A stretch of 64,000 nucleotides of DNA from the NCBI RefSeq assembly GCF_029051725.1, contig NZ_JAACFU010000004.1, forward strand, positions 496,001-560,000. Direction: 5' to 3'. The notes beneath the pieces are model-generated. The model worked only from the letters and a program-made list of their open reading frames with translations. It was not told the DNA's origin and searched no databases. Source of the stretch: Bradyrhizobium sp. CSS354 (lineage in GTDB: Bacteria > Pseudomonadota > Alphaproteobacteria > Rhizobiales > Xanthobacteraceae). How positions within the stretch are numbered: the first letter of the stretch is position 1; each line of letters opens with the position of its first letter. Shown here piece by piece: positions 27,456-35,724 of this stretch. Both the position numbers and the translations under genes were made by a program.

Positions 27456-27941
27456 TCAACCCTGCTGCTGGTCGGTCGGCGGCGGGGTCGGGCGTGTCTT
27501 GTGTTGCGCCATGAACTGGTCGAACTCTTCCTTGTCCTTGGCGTGACGCAGACGGTCGAGGAAGTTCTTGAACTCGACCTGCTCCTCCTCGAGCCGCTGC
27601 AGCGTCTCGGTCCGGTACTCGTCAAAGGCGCGGTTGCCGCTCGAGGGCGGGCCGAAGCCAAAGCCGAAACCGTGGCGCTCCATGCGGCCGCGCATACGGT
27701 CCATCTTGTACTGCATCCGCTCCATCTTGTTCTGCCAGCGATCCTGGTTGCTCCAGCACGACATTCTTCTGCTCCCGAGTGTGAAAAAGAGAAGGGCAAG
27801 TCCGATCGGCCACCAGATGATGAAGCCGAGGATGGTCACGGCGATCCAGCCGGGATGCCAGGGCGTATTGAGCATGTGGGGGCGCTCGTAGTGTTGGTCC
27901 GAAGGGCCGCGCCATCGATTGACATCAGCGGTGTAGGCCAT
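27456..27941 (-). CDS. DUF2852 membrane protein
   Basis: The protein has 161 residues. A single membrane segment (about 28-50, HPGWIAVTILGFIIWWPIGL) is typical of DUF2852, followed by a charged helical region rich in methionine and arginine and a long coiled-coil-like stretch. The function is unknown. The ATG at 27941 is preferred over 27953 because GAGAGGGAA lies directly before it. A perfect inverted repeat 35 bases upstream matches the one at the start of the neighbouring TetR gene, so that TetR probably regulates it. Confidence 0.85.
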   Translation of the reverse strand: MAYTADVNRWRGPSDQHYERPHMLNTPWHPGWIAVTILGFIIWWPIGLALLFFTLGSRRMSCWSNQDRWQNKMERMQYKMDRMRGRMERHGFGFGFGPPSSGNRAFDEYRTETLQRLEEEQVEFKNFLDRLRHAKDKEEFDQFMAQHKTRPTPPPTDQQQG

Positions 27942-27975
27942 TTCCCTCTCCATGACGGCATCAGCGCCGTTGTGA

Positions 27976-27994
27976 ATGTAAATAACATTTACAT
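27976..27994. promoter_or_regulatory. TetR operator, DUF2852 promoter
   Basis: ATGTAAAT-AAC-ATTTACAT is a perfect 19-bp inverted repeat. It has the same half sites and the same spacing as the element at 28801-28819. Confidence 0.65.
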
Positions 27995-28061
27995 AGGTAG
28001 ATCATCCCGCGATTTTGTCAAGCCGACCGCCTGACAGGGCGCGGGAATTATTTGGGTAACT

Positions 28062-28802
28062 TTATTTCGGCTTGCCCCAGGGACCACCGGGCGGCACGCC
28101 TGAACCGGAGGATGCCTCCGGTGGCACCGGCGGCGGCTCGGCGCTTTTCGCCGGAGGACGGCGATCGGTCGGGAAGCCGAGACCGCGCAGATAGATCAGC
28201 ACCTCAGCTTCGAGCAGCTCGTCCGGCGACATCGGCAGCTTTCGACGCGCGGCGTCGCCGCGGGAGAACAGCGAGGCCACGCCATGCGCCATCGTCCAGA
28301 TGTGCAGCGCCATCATCATGGCCGGCGGCCGCGGCGTGCCCGGCGGCGCCAGCGCGGCAAGCCGCTCCGCCGCGGCACGAATGATGTTGAAAGCACGCTC
28401 GCTGGCGGCCTGCAGCGCCGGATTGGAATCCACCGGCACGCCAGATTCGAACATCGCGTTGTAGAACGCGGGCTCCTCGCGGGCGAAGGCGAGATAGGCC
28501 CTGCCGACACGCTCGAACGCCGTGACGGTGTCGGGCCGTCCGTCGTCCCAGGCCGCGGTCAGGCGCGATTCGAACTGCTCGAAGCCGCGTTGCGCGATGG
28601 AGGACAGCAGTTCTTCACGGTCGCGAAAATGCCGGTACGGCGCCGCCGCACTGACGCCGGCCATGCGCGCGGCATCGGCAAAGGTGAAGCCGGCCGCGCC
28701 CTTCTCGGCGATCAGCCCGAGGGCGGCCTGCAAAAGGGCTTCCTTCAGATTGCCGTGGTGATAGCCGCGCTCGGCGCGGCGCGTCTCCTTGCGCCAGCTC
28801 AT
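28062..28802 (-). CDS. TetR family regulator, probably of itself and DUF2852
   Basis: The protein has 246 residues. The DNA-binding domain (about 14-62) has GYHHGNLKEALLQAALGLI and ADAARMAGVSAAAPYRHF. This form is typical of TetR members with a WHG-type ligand domain. The last 30 residues are proline/glycine-rich and probably disordered. An operator of form ATGTgAA-N5-TTTACAT overlaps its own start codon, and a perfect copy precedes the DUF2852 gene downstream. Autoregulation with DUF2852 as a target is the simplest reading. Confidence 0.9.
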   Translation of the reverse strand: MSWRKETRRAERGYHHGNLKEALLQAALGLIAEKGAAGFTFADAARMAGVSAAAPYRHFRDREELLSSIAQRGFEQFESRLTAAWDDGRPDTVTAFERVGRAYLAFAREEPAFYNAMFESGVPVDSNPALQAASERAFNIIRAAAERLAALAPPGTPRPPAMMMALHIWTMAHGVASLFSRGDAARRKLPMSPDELLEAEVLIYLRGLGFPTDRRPPAKSAEPPPVPPEASSGSGVPPGGPWGKPK

Positions 28803-28819
28803 GTGAACGAGCTTTACAT
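28801..28819. promoter_or_regulatory. TetR operator overlapping the tetR start
   Basis: ATGTGAA-N5-TTTACAT differs by one base from perfect symmetry. It has the same 19-bp length as the site at 27976-27994 and overlaps the start codon on the minus strand. Confidence 0.6.
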
Positions 28820-28939
28820 GAGCCGGGCATGAAGGTCACTAGCGGCGACGGTTTGATCAGCCCCGTATTTCCCGCAGTCGTTCCGGGGCGATCCGAACCA
28901 TCGGACCTCGGAATGATGCCAGGCCTGGCGCCCCGGGGA

Positions 28940-29305
28940 CTAACGCCCCGGGATCGGCAGCACCGGCATGACCTCGATGGACTCGCCCGGGAAGATCGCA
29001 AAATGCGGGTGGTTCTTGAACAGTTCTGCAGCGGCCTCCTGCGAGGCCGCGCGCACCACCGTGAAGCCGGTCAGCGCATTGCTGACCTCAGTGACCCCGC
29101 CGGCGTCGATCCTGCGGGTCTTGCCGAGTGGGCCGCCCATCTCGACGATGACGCCCTTATGCTTTTCGACCCAGCCGTGCCAGGCGGCCATGCCTTCCTG
29201 CTCCTTCGCCTTCCGTTCAGCCTCAGGCATCGCGTGCCAGGCTGCCATTTTCGTGCCGGTCATGCTGCCGAGATAGACGGCGAGAAACGTGTGTTCGGTG
29301 CTCAT
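28940..29305 (-). CDS. YCII-related protein
   Basis: The protein has 121 residues. The segment FLAVYLGSMTG, then EMGGPLGKTRRI and LTGFTVVRAASQEAAAELFK, suits the YCII-related ferredoxin-like fold. GAGGAC precedes the start. It follows the next YciI gene by 67 bases on the same strand and is probably in one transcript from the TGTCGG-N17-CGTC promoter at 29816-29842. The family is commonly linked with ECF42 sigma factors; the biochemical role is unknown. Confidence 0.8.
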   Translation of the reverse strand: MSTEHTFLAVYLGSMTGTKMAAWHAMPEAERKAKEQEGMAAWHGWVEKHKGVIVEMGGPLGKTRRIDAGGVTEVSNALTGFTVVRAASQEAAAELFKNHPHFAIFPGESIEVMPVLPIPGR

Positions 29306-29372
29306 TGGGGGTGTCCTCAGGTTTGGTGGGTTGGAGAAAAATCCGGGACTTCGGCCGCGGCGGCCGCCTTGG

Positions 29373-29780
29373 TTATTTGCTTCTCAGGTCGGCAAACCCG
29401 GCGGCTGCCTCCTGCACCTCGGGCGAAAAATCGACCATCTCCTGCACCTGCCGGATCTCGATGATTTCGTTCGCTGAGGCCGGGCATCTCTTGGCCCAGG
29501 CGATCGCCTCGCCACGCGAATCGACCTCGATCATCCAGTAGCCGCCCAAGACTTCCTTGGCCTCAGTGAAGGTGCCGTCGGTCACAACAGGCTCACCGGT
29601 CGCAAAGGAGACGCGCGCACCCATCGACGGCGGATGCAGGCCGTCGAGCGTGATCAGCACGCCGGCGTCCTTCAGCGCCTCGTTGTAGCGCATCATCGCG
29701 GCGACACGCTCGGGATCGAGTTGGACATCCGGCGGCGCGGTCTCGTAGCCGAGCGGGATCATCAGCATCATGAATCGCAT
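29373..29780 (-). CDS. YciI family (DGPF-type) protein
   Basis: The protein has 135 residues. It begins MRFMMLMIPLGYE, has the DGPF-position motif VTDGTFTEAKEVLGGYWMIE, and ends in a helical segment. This is the accessory protein family known to accompany ECF41/ECF42-type sigma factors. AAGGAA precedes the start. An ECF-type promoter 36 bases upstream matches three others in the region. Confidence 0.88.
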   Translation of the reverse strand: MRFMMLMIPLGYETAPPDVQLDPERVAAMMRYNEALKDAGVLITLDGLHPPSMGARVSFATGEPVVTDGTFTEAKEVLGGYWMIEVDSRGEAIAWAKRCPASANEIIEIRQVQEMVDFSPEVQEAAAGFADLRSK

Positions 29781-29815
29781 GGAGGTTCCTTGCTTGCTTA
29801 GTCGCCCTTACCCAA

Positions 29816-29842
29816 GACGAGCGAACCTTGACGAAACCGACA
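29816..29842 (-). promoter_or_regulatory. ECF42-type promoter (TGTCGG-N17-CGTC), YciI genes
   Basis: TGTCGG (29837-29842) and CGTC (29816-29819) lie 17 bases apart on the minus strand, 36 bases before the YciI start. It is one of four copies of identical form. Confidence 0.7.
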
Positions 29843-29880
29843 GGTGACGAAAATTATTCTGGAGATGATTGCGCTGGCCG

Positions 29881-30241
29881 CTAGCGCGCCTGCGGCAGGA
29901 AACGACCGTCCTGCCGGGCAGCGCCGAAATAGACCTCGATACGACGAACCTTGCCGCCGGCGAAGGTGAAGAACTCGGTGTTGCGAAAGCTCCTGCCATC
30001 TGTCGCCAAGCAGATAGGTGACGAAGGCCTCGTCGCCCTGGACGAAAATCCGCTCGATGTCGTGCCGCGCAATCCAGCCGGTGTCCCTCCAGCAATGCTC
30101 GAAATAGGCCGCCTTCTCGAGGTCGTCGTCGAACGGGCTGGTGAAGCGAAAGTCGTCCGCCAACGCGTCGGCGACCCGTTGCCGGTCGTTGCCGAGATAG
30201 GCGGCGAAGAGGTCTCGAATCAGGTGTTCGGGGTCGGTCAT
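29881..30241 (-). pseudogene. NTF2/SnoaL-like protein, frameshifted
   Basis: From the ATG at 30241 the frame reads MTDPEHLIRDLFAAYLGNDR and on to DEAFVTYLL, a typical SnoaL/NTF2-like small domain. The conserved continuation TDGRSFRNTEFFTFAGGKV, then RRIEVYFGA, is in another frame, ending at 29881. One extra base in the CC pair near 30006-30007 explains the break: without it the text reads TYLLATDGRSFRNTE and gives 119 residues. The gene carries its own TGTCGG-N17-CGTC promoter, so it was or is part of the ECF42-type regulon. It may be a real recent inactivation or a sequence error. Confidence 0.75.
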
Positions 30242-30555
30242 CGAGCGGTTCCATGGACAATCGTCTTGAAGACGGTCGACGCACGGCCGCGCCGACATCG
30301 AGCACGGCTTCAACCATGCGAAAAATAATGCAACGCGGCGGCCGTACAAATACGGGCCTCCTATGAACTCCGCCGTGCATATGAATCGAGAATGCTTGCG
30401 ACCTGAGCAACATGGCGCGCGCACGTGAAATGACTGAACGGGTGCCGCCTCGTGCAGGAATTTACAGTTGCTCAAGAACAGCATGCAACTTTTTGGCTTG
30501 AGCGAACGGTATGACAATCCGGCTGATTCGCCCCTCAGCATGACGCGGAGCTTAC
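30242..30555. other. Intergenic region, NTF2-like / chemoreceptor
   Basis: Apart from the promoter at 30271-30297, I see no gene in these 314 bases. The receptor's promoter is not obvious. Confidence 0.5.
30271..30297 (-). promoter_or_regulatory. ECF42-type promoter (TGTCGG-N17-CGTC), NTF2-like gene
   Basis: TGTCGG (30292-30297) and CGTC (30271-30274) are 17 bases apart on the minus strand, 30 bases before the NTF2-like start. Confidence 0.7.
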
Positions 30556-32220
30556 GTGTTCAATTTCCAGAGCAAGAAAGTCAGGCACGCAGTCGCGGAG
30601 GTCGAGGCGCTCGACCGGTCCCAGGCCGTGATCGAATTCGGCCTCGACGGCACCATTCTCGATGCCAATGAAAATCTCCTCAAGATGAGCGGCTATTCGC
30701 TCTCGGAGATCAAGGGCAAGCATCACAGTATCTTCGTCAGCCCGACTGAACGGGAGAGCGCCCGTTACCGCGACTTCTGGGCCAGCCTGAACCGCGGCGA
30801 GTTCCAGACCACGCAATACAAGCGGTTCGGCAAGAACGGCAAGGAAGTCTGGGTCCACGCCTCCTACGCGCCGCTGCGCGACGAGAACGGCAAGGTGGTG
30901 AGCTTCATCAAGTTCGCCACCGACATCACGGCATACAAGGTCAAGACCATGGAGGACGCGGGCAAGATCGCCGCGATCAGCCGTGCCCAGGCCGTGATCG
31001 AATTCAACATGGACGGCACCATCGTCGCCGCCAACGAGAATTTCCTGGGCGCAATGGGCTACTCGCTCGACGAAATCCGGGGCAAGCACCACAGCATGTT
31101 CGTCACTCCGGAAGATCGCGCGAGCTCGGCCTACGCCGACTTCTGGGCGCGGCTGAACCGCGGCCAGTTCGAAGCCGCCGAATACAAGCGGATCGGCAAG
31201 GGCGGACGCGAAATCTGGATTCTGGCGACCTATAACCCTATCCTCGACGAGACCGGCAAGCCGTTCAAGGTGGTGAAATTCGCGACCGACGTCACCGCGC
31301 AGAAGATGAAGGCGGCCGACAATGACGGACAGCTCGCCGCGATCCAGAAATCGCAAGCGGTGATCGAGTTCAACATGGATGGCACCATCCGCACCGCCAA
31401 CGAGAATTTCTTGAAGGCGATGGGGTATTCGCTGGCGGAGATCAAGGGACAGCACCACTCCATGTTCATCGAGCCGAACGAAAAGAATTCGGCGGCCTAT
31501 CGCCAGTTCTGGGAGACGCTCAACCGCGGTGAATACCAGGCCGCCGAATACAAGCGGATCGCCAAGGGCGGCCGCGAAATCTGGATCCAGGCGTCCTACA
31601 ACCCGATCCTCGACCTCAACGGCAAACCCTACAAGGTGGTGAAATATGCCACCGACATCACCGCGCAGGCGATCGGCCGCAAGAAGGCCGACAACGCGCG
31701 CGGTCTGATCGAGGCGGTCGCGGCCGGCAGCGAAGAGATGAGTGCCTCGATTCGCGAGATCTCCGCGACCATGGCAAAGTCACGCGAGAATTCGAAGGTC
31801 GCGACCACCCGCGTCGAGGCCGCCGACGGCCAAGCGCAGCGGCTGAACGCGGCGGCGCAGGCGATGAGCGGCATCGTCGAGATGATCTCGGGCATCACCG
31901 GCCAGATCAACCTGCTCGCGCTCAACGCCACGATCGAATCGGCGCGCGCGGGCGAAGCCGGCCGCGGCTTCGCCGTGGTCGCCTCCGAGGTGAAGAGCCT
32001 CGCCAACCAGGCCAAGCAGGCGACCGACACCATCACCTCCGAAATCGACGCGCTGAACACCATCTCCGGCGACGTTGCAAGCTCACTGACCGCGATCAAG
32101 GTCGCGATCGCCGGCGTCAACGAGTTCATCGCCTCCACCGCCGCCGCGGTCGAGGAACAGAGCATCGTGACGGCCGACATGTCGGCCAACATGCAGCGCG
32201 CCACGGCGGAGCTTGCTTAG
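30556..32220 (+). CDS. Soluble methyl-accepting chemotaxis protein with three PAS domains
   Basis: The protein has 554 residues and a GTG start with GGAG six bases upstream. There is no membrane helix, so it is cytoplasmic. Three tandem PAS units of about 122 residues (roughly 8-128, 130-250, 252-372) are near copies. Each has a variant of [13 protein letters not shown], then [15 protein letters not shown], RLNRGxFxAAEYKRI and KFATDITA. The signalling domain has the tip [20 protein letters not shown]. The HHSMF motif recalls PAS-heme or flavin-type sensors, but the cofactor cannot be read from sequence. No che gene is adjacent. Confidence 0.94.
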   Translation: MFNFQSKKVRHAVAEVEALDRSQAVIEFGLDGTILDANENLLKMSGYSLSEIKGKHHSIFVSPTERESARYRDFWASLNRGEFQTTQYKRFGKNGKEVWVHASYAPLRDENGKVVSFIKFATDITAYKVKTMEDAGKIAAISRAQAVIEFNMDGTIVAANENFLGAMGYSLDEIRGKHHSMFVTPEDRASSAYADFWARLNRGQFEAAEYKRIGKGGREIWILATYNPILDETGKPFKVVKFATDVTAQKMKAADNDGQLAAIQKSQAVIEFNMDGTIRTANENFLKAMGYSLAEIKGQHHSMFIEPNEKNSAAYRQFWETLNRGEYQAAEYKRIAKGGREIWIQASYNPILDLNGKPYKVVKYATDITAQAIGRKKADNARGLIEAVAAGSEEMSASIREISATMAKSRENSKVATTRVEAADGQAQRLNAAAQAMSGIVEMISGITGQINLLALNATIESARAGEAGRGFAVVASEVKSLANQAKQATDTITSEIDALNTISGDVASSLTAIKVAIAGVNEFIASTAAAVEEQSIVTADMSANMQRATAELA

Positions 32221-32338
32221 GCGCCCTGCGCGGCCGCAAAAGGAGAGCCTCGAAGAGCAAAGGCGCGATAGTTTGTCGCGTCTCCTCACGGCTTTCATGG
32301 TAGGGAGACCGCCTCAACTCCCGAACCACGGATAAGCT

Positions 32339-33127
32339 ATGACCGCCTCCCCGCAGAAAATCGCCCTCGTCACCGGAGCCGCGCGTGGCATCGGGCTTGC
32401 GACCGCGAAGAAGTTTTTGACCGAGGGCTGGCGGGTGGCGCTGCTCGACATCGAGGGTGAGCTGCTCGGCCGCGCGGTCGCCGAGATCGGCCGGGACGAG
32501 ACCACGCTGGCGTTGACCTGCGACGTCTCGGACGCAGCCGCGGTTGCCGCCGCGATGGCGATGCTCGAACGGCGGTTTGGCCGGCTCGACGCGCTCGTCA
32601 ATAATGCCGGCATTGCCGTGTTCGCGCCGCTGATGGAGACGTCGGAGACCGACTGGCGGCGCGTGCTCGAGGTCAACCTCACCGGTCCGTTCCTCTGCAC
32701 CAAGGCGGCGGTGCCGCTGATGCGCGACGGCAATGGCGGTGCCATCGTCAACATCACCTCGATCTCGGCGGTGCGCGCCTCGACGCTGCGCTCGGCCTAC
32801 GGCACCAGCAAGGCGGGCCTCGCGCACCTCACCAAGCAGCTCGCGGTCGAGCTTGCGTCCCTCAACATCCGCGTCAACGCGGTCGCGCCGGGGCCGGTCG
32901 ACACCGCGATGGCAAAGCAGGTGCACACCAGGGAGATCCGCGCCGACTATCACGACGCCATCCCGCTCAACCGCTACGGCCTGGAAGAGGAACTTGCCGA
33001 AGCGATCTACTTCCTTTGCTCGGAACGATCGAGCTACATCACCGGCCAAATTTTGGCCGTCGATGGCGGCTTCGATGCGGCGGGCATCGGCCTGCCGACG
33101 CTGCGCGGCGAACGGCGGAACGGATAG
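32339..33127 (+). CDS. SDR family NAD(P)-dependent oxidoreductase
   Basis: The protein has 262 residues, typical for classical short-chain dehydrogenases. The cofactor motif VTGAARGIGLA is near residue 11, NNAGIA near 88, the catalytic serine in ISAV, and YGTSKAG has the Tyr-x3-Lys pair. The C-terminal YITGQILAVDGGFDAAGIG is standard. The substrate is unknown. It stands alone, 118 bases after the chemoreceptor. Confidence 0.92.
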   Translation: MTASPQKIALVTGAARGIGLATAKKFLTEGWRVALLDIEGELLGRAVAEIGRDETTLALTCDVSDAAAVAAAMAMLERRFGRLDALVNNAGIAVFAPLMETSETDWRRVLEVNLTGPFLCTKAAVPLMRDGNGGAIVNITSISAVRASTLRSAYGTSKAGLAHLTKQLAVELASLNIRVNAVAPGPVDTAMAKQVHTREIRADYHDAIPLNRYGLEEELAEAIYFLCSERSSYITGQILAVDGGFDAAGIGLPTLRGERRNG

Positions 33128-33209
33128 ACACGGCGTAGGTTGGCTTAGCGAAGCGTCACCCACCTCTTCTCGTTGACCTATCCTATGGACTCGAATTCGC
33201 GGAGGCTTC

Positions 33210-33647
33210 ATGCGACGCGTCACCCTCATCAAGGCCTTGATGCTCGCATCCGCGCTGCTCGCCGCCACGCCTGCCTTGGCCGAAATCCGCATCATCCAGT
33301 CGCCCGGGGGACAGGTCGGGCCGTTCCTCGATTTGTTCGAGAAGGTGCGCGAGAGCGGCGAGCGCGTCGTGATCGACGGTCCCTGCCTGTCCGCCTGCAC
33401 GCTGTTGCTGAGCATCGTGCCGGGCGAGCGGATTTGCGTCACCAAGCGTGCCGTGCTCGGCTTCCATGCGGCGCGCTCGGTCGATCGACGCGGGCGCTTC
33501 TACGCCGAGCCGGAAGCATCAGATGCGGTGCTTGCGGCCTATCCCGGCCCGGTGCGCGACTGGATCAGCCGCCGCGGCGGCCTGTCGTCGCGGTTGCTTC
33601 TGCTGAAGGGGCGCGACCTCGCCGCGATCTATCCGCGCTGCCGGTGA
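33210..33647 (+). CDS. Small exported ClpP-like protein
   Basis: The protein has 145 residues. The signal peptide MRRVTLIKALMLASALLAAT ends near ALA at residue 24. The segment SPGGQVGPFLDLFEKV, then IDGPCLSACTLLLSIVP and AVLGFHAARS, resembles the periplasmic ClpP/SppA-like family of COG3904 type, where the serine in CLSACT would be the nucleophile. It is shorter than most members and lacks a clear second domain, so activity is uncertain. GGAGG precedes the start. Confidence 0.65.
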   Translation: MRRVTLIKALMLASALLAATPALAEIRIIQSPGGQVGPFLDLFEKVRESGERVVIDGPCLSACTLLLSIVPGERICVTKRAVLGFHAARSVDRRGRFYAEPEASDAVLAAYPGPVRDWISRRGGLSSRLLLLKGRDLAAIYPRCR

Positions 33648-33737
33648 TGATCAGGCGGACCCAAGCGCCCGCACCGCAGCGCCGCGCAACCACATCGTTT
33701 CGATGATCGCGAGCGTCAGCTTCACGCTCATCGCGTT

Positions 33738-33799
33738 GCTTCGTGAGCCAGCAAACAAGCGCGCCGGCAAAATTGGGCCGGTCACGCGCTTCGTGAGCC
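33738..33799. repeat. 12-bp direct repeat GCTTCGTGAGCC
   Basis: GCTTCGTGAGCC occurs at 33738-33749 and again at 33788-33799, 50 bases apart, just past the stop of the small membrane peptide gene. Its role is unknown. Confidence 0.5.
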
Positions 33800-33892
33800 C
33801 TAATAATAACTCTGGATCAGCTGGCTCAATTCCATGCTCGCGCAGATGAGCATACCCCAAAGTGCAAAGTTGATCTGCAGCGCCGCCGCCAT
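33800..33892 (-). CDS. Probable 30-residue hydrophobic small protein
   Basis: The peptide starts MAAALQINFALWGMLICA and ends ELSQLIQSYY. The middle is hydrophobic enough for one membrane helix. GGGGAG lies nine bases before the ATG, a better ribosome site than most genes here have. The codons look like those of neighbouring genes. I do not recognise the family. It lies between the ClpP-like gene and the lipoprotein gene, convergent with the former. Confidence 0.5.
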   Translation of the reverse strand: MAAALQINFALWGMLICASMELSQLIQSYY

Positions 33893-34175
33893 CGGTCGCT
33901 CCCCTTCCAAGTCCGCCCGCCCCAGTTTTTAGATTTATGACGAAATAAATAACGATTCTGTCCCGGAGTTCACAGCCTAATATTGCGCCAGTTGTTGTGC
34001 GATGCGGTCCGCATCATTTCACGAAGCGGCCTCACTGCTCTCGCAATGTGGTGCGACAGGAGAATCCATATTCGGCCATGTCGGCCACGCGTTTCCTTAG
34101 GTTCCATTTGAGCGGTGCGACGCAAGCTTCGGCAAGCGGAGTTGGCGCGTCGCATACAACACCCAAGGGTCCGGC

Positions 34176-34529
34176 ATGATGCGACACGGCTTTGTCTTGC
34201 TCACTTTTTGCGCAACACTCATGGGATGCGCGGTCGCGCCTGCGCAGGAACGCCGTCCGATCGCATGGGACGGCCTCGGTCAGGATCCGAACCGTCCCTC
34301 TGTCATGAAGCGTCGTGTGGCGACCCAAGCTCCCGCGGCGAGTGATCCGAATCAGGAGCGGGAAAAAGTACTCGGCACCTTGCGCCCGTACTCCGCGGCG
34401 TGGTGGGCAATCCATGACGAAATCGAAGCGGAGAACGACAGGCAGCTCGGGACCAAGCTCGTGATCTGCCCGCGCTGCGTTCCGTCGTCCCAATCACCGA
34501 GCAATGACGTGACAGGATCAATCCGCTGA
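34176..34529 (+). CDS. Hypothetical lipoprotein
   Basis: The protein has 117 residues. The leader MMRHGFVLLTFCATLMGC has a lipobox (TLMGC) that puts the acylated cysteine at residue 18. The mature part is polar, with RPYSAAWWAIHDEIEAENDR and a CPRC pair near residue 98. It ends DVTGSIR, a tail often seen in short rhizobial exported proteins. The function is unknown. The second ATG at 34179 is an equal start. Confidence 0.7.
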   Translation: MMRHGFVLLTFCATLMGCAVAPAQERRPIAWDGLGQDPNRPSVMKRRVATQAPAASDPNQEREKVLGTLRPYSAAWWAIHDEIEAENDRQLGTKLVICPRCVPSSQSPSNDVTGSIR

Positions 34530-34636
34530 TGGACATGCTGTCGATCGGCGCATGACGCAACGGCCTCATGCGCGCCCCTCTCCCGCGTCGTCAGGGAGAG
34601 GGGATCGCCGCTTGGCGCGTCAGGCGATCGCGCCTG

Positions 34637-35050
34637 TCACATTCCCTCGGCCGGGCAGTTCACCATCCAGGGAATGCCGAACTTGTCGACGCACATGCCA
34701 AAACCCTTGGCCCAGAAGGTCTTGCTGAAGGGCATGGTGACCTTACCGCCATCGGCGAGTGCGTTGAACTTGCGCTCGCCCTCCGCGGGGTCCGCGACCG
34801 TGAGCGAGATCGAAAAGCCCTGCGGCTTGTGAAAATGCTCGGGCGGCGCATCCGACCCCATCAGCACGCCGCCGTCGGGCAGCGACATCCGCGCATGCAT
34901 GATCGTCTTCTCGCGGCCGAGCGCAGCCGCCATGTCCGGCGGTGCGTCCGACGAACGCATCATGGCATCGATCTTGCCGCCGAGAACCTTGGCGTAATAA
35001 TTGAACGCCACCTCGCAGGTGTCCTGGTAGAACAGATATGCATTGAGCAT
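34637..35050 (-). CDS. VOC family protein (PhnB-like)
   Basis: The protein has 137 residues. It has the glyoxalase-fold PhnB pattern: YLFYQDTCEVAFNYYAKVLG, GVLMGSDAPP, and FGMCVDKFGIPWMVNC at the end. Such small proteins are often co-regulated with ECF sigma factors of this class. GGAGAG precedes the ATG. It follows the SRPBCC gene by 38 bases and probably shares its ECF-type promoter. The substrate is unknown. Confidence 0.88.
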   Translation of the reverse strand: MLNAYLFYQDTCEVAFNYYAKVLGGKIDAMMRSSDAPPDMAAALGREKTIMHARMSLPDGGVLMGSDAPPEHFHKPQGFSISLTVADPAEGERKFNALADGGKVTMPFSKTFWAKGFGMCVDKFGIPWMVNCPAEGM

Positions 35051-35088
35051 CGTTTCTCTCCTTTTGGCTTTCGTTCGGGGTGACGGCG

Positions 35089-35625
35089 CTACTTCTCGGT
35101 GAGCTTCTTCAGGCTCGCCAAGCCGGCCTCGAAATCCTTGCCGATCATGTTGTCCATGTTGATGAACACCTGCATGACCTTAGACAGGAACGGGGCCGGA
35201 CCGGACATCGCCCACGTGACCAGTGTGGCATCGCCTTGCGGCACAAAGGTGAACTCGGCGGTGTTGTGGCCTTCGAAAGGCCGCTCGAAATCGAGCTTGA
35301 TGCGGAGTTTTGACGCCGCACTCGCCTCGAGTATCTCCATATGGCCGGCGCCGACATTGTTGTTGCCGTCCCAGGCATAGGTCGCGCCCTTGCCTTGCGC
35401 GGTGCCGCCAAACGTCTGCTTCATCGCAGGATCGCGGTTCTCGTAGGGTGACCAGGCGGTCCAGCGATGGAAATCGGCGACCTGCGGATAGATCGCATTG
35501 GCTGGCGCTTTCACGGCGAGGCTGCGTTCGACGCGGAATGTGTCGGGCTTCGTCAGGGCGAAGACGAGCACGCCCACGATTCCGACTACGAACAGGACGG
35601 CGATGACGGCAATAGCTTTCAGCAT
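35089..35625 (-). CDS. SRPBCC family protein with N-terminal membrane helix
   Basis: The protein has 178 residues. One membrane helix (about 3-23) anchors a START-like SRPBCC domain, recognised by RVERSLAVKAPANAIYPQVA, then FHRWTAWSPYE and TLVTWAMSGP. The fold binds hydrophobic ligands; the ligand here is unknown. GGGAGCC precedes the start at 35625. The ECF-type promoter at 35652-35678 lies in the 99-bp gap after the sigma factor gene. Confidence 0.87.
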   Translation of the reverse strand: MLKAIAVIAVLFVVGIVGVLVFALTKPDTFRVERSLAVKAPANAIYPQVADFHRWTAWSPYENRDPAMKQTFGGTAQGKGATYAWDGNNNVGAGHMEILEASAASKLRIKLDFERPFEGHNTAEFTFVPQGDATLVTWAMSGPAPFLSKVMQVFINMDNMIGKDFEAGLASLKKLTEK

Positions 35626-35651
35626 GAATGGCTCCCTGGATACGGTCCTAG

Positions 35652-35678
35652 GACGAAGGGAGGGCGCCGGGCCCGACA
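35652..35678 (-). promoter_or_regulatory. ECF42-type promoter (TGTCGG-N17-CGTC), SRPBCC-VOC unit
   Basis: TGTCGG (35673-35678) and CGTC (35652-35655) are 17 bases apart on the minus strand, 27 bases before the SRPBCC start. Confidence 0.7.
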
Positions 35679-35724
35679 AGGCGAGGCGGAAATTTTGCTA
35701 CGCCCGAAGCAGGCGCTCCCTACG

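Noticed and set aside
33651..33860. 69-codon minus-strand frame near the direct repeats
   Set aside because: No ribosome site, no motif, and it overlaps the better supported 30-residue gene in another frame.
34088..34115. TGTCGG upstream of the lipoprotein gene as a fifth ECF42-type promoter
   Set aside because: No CGTC follows at 17 bases, so it does not fit the other four.
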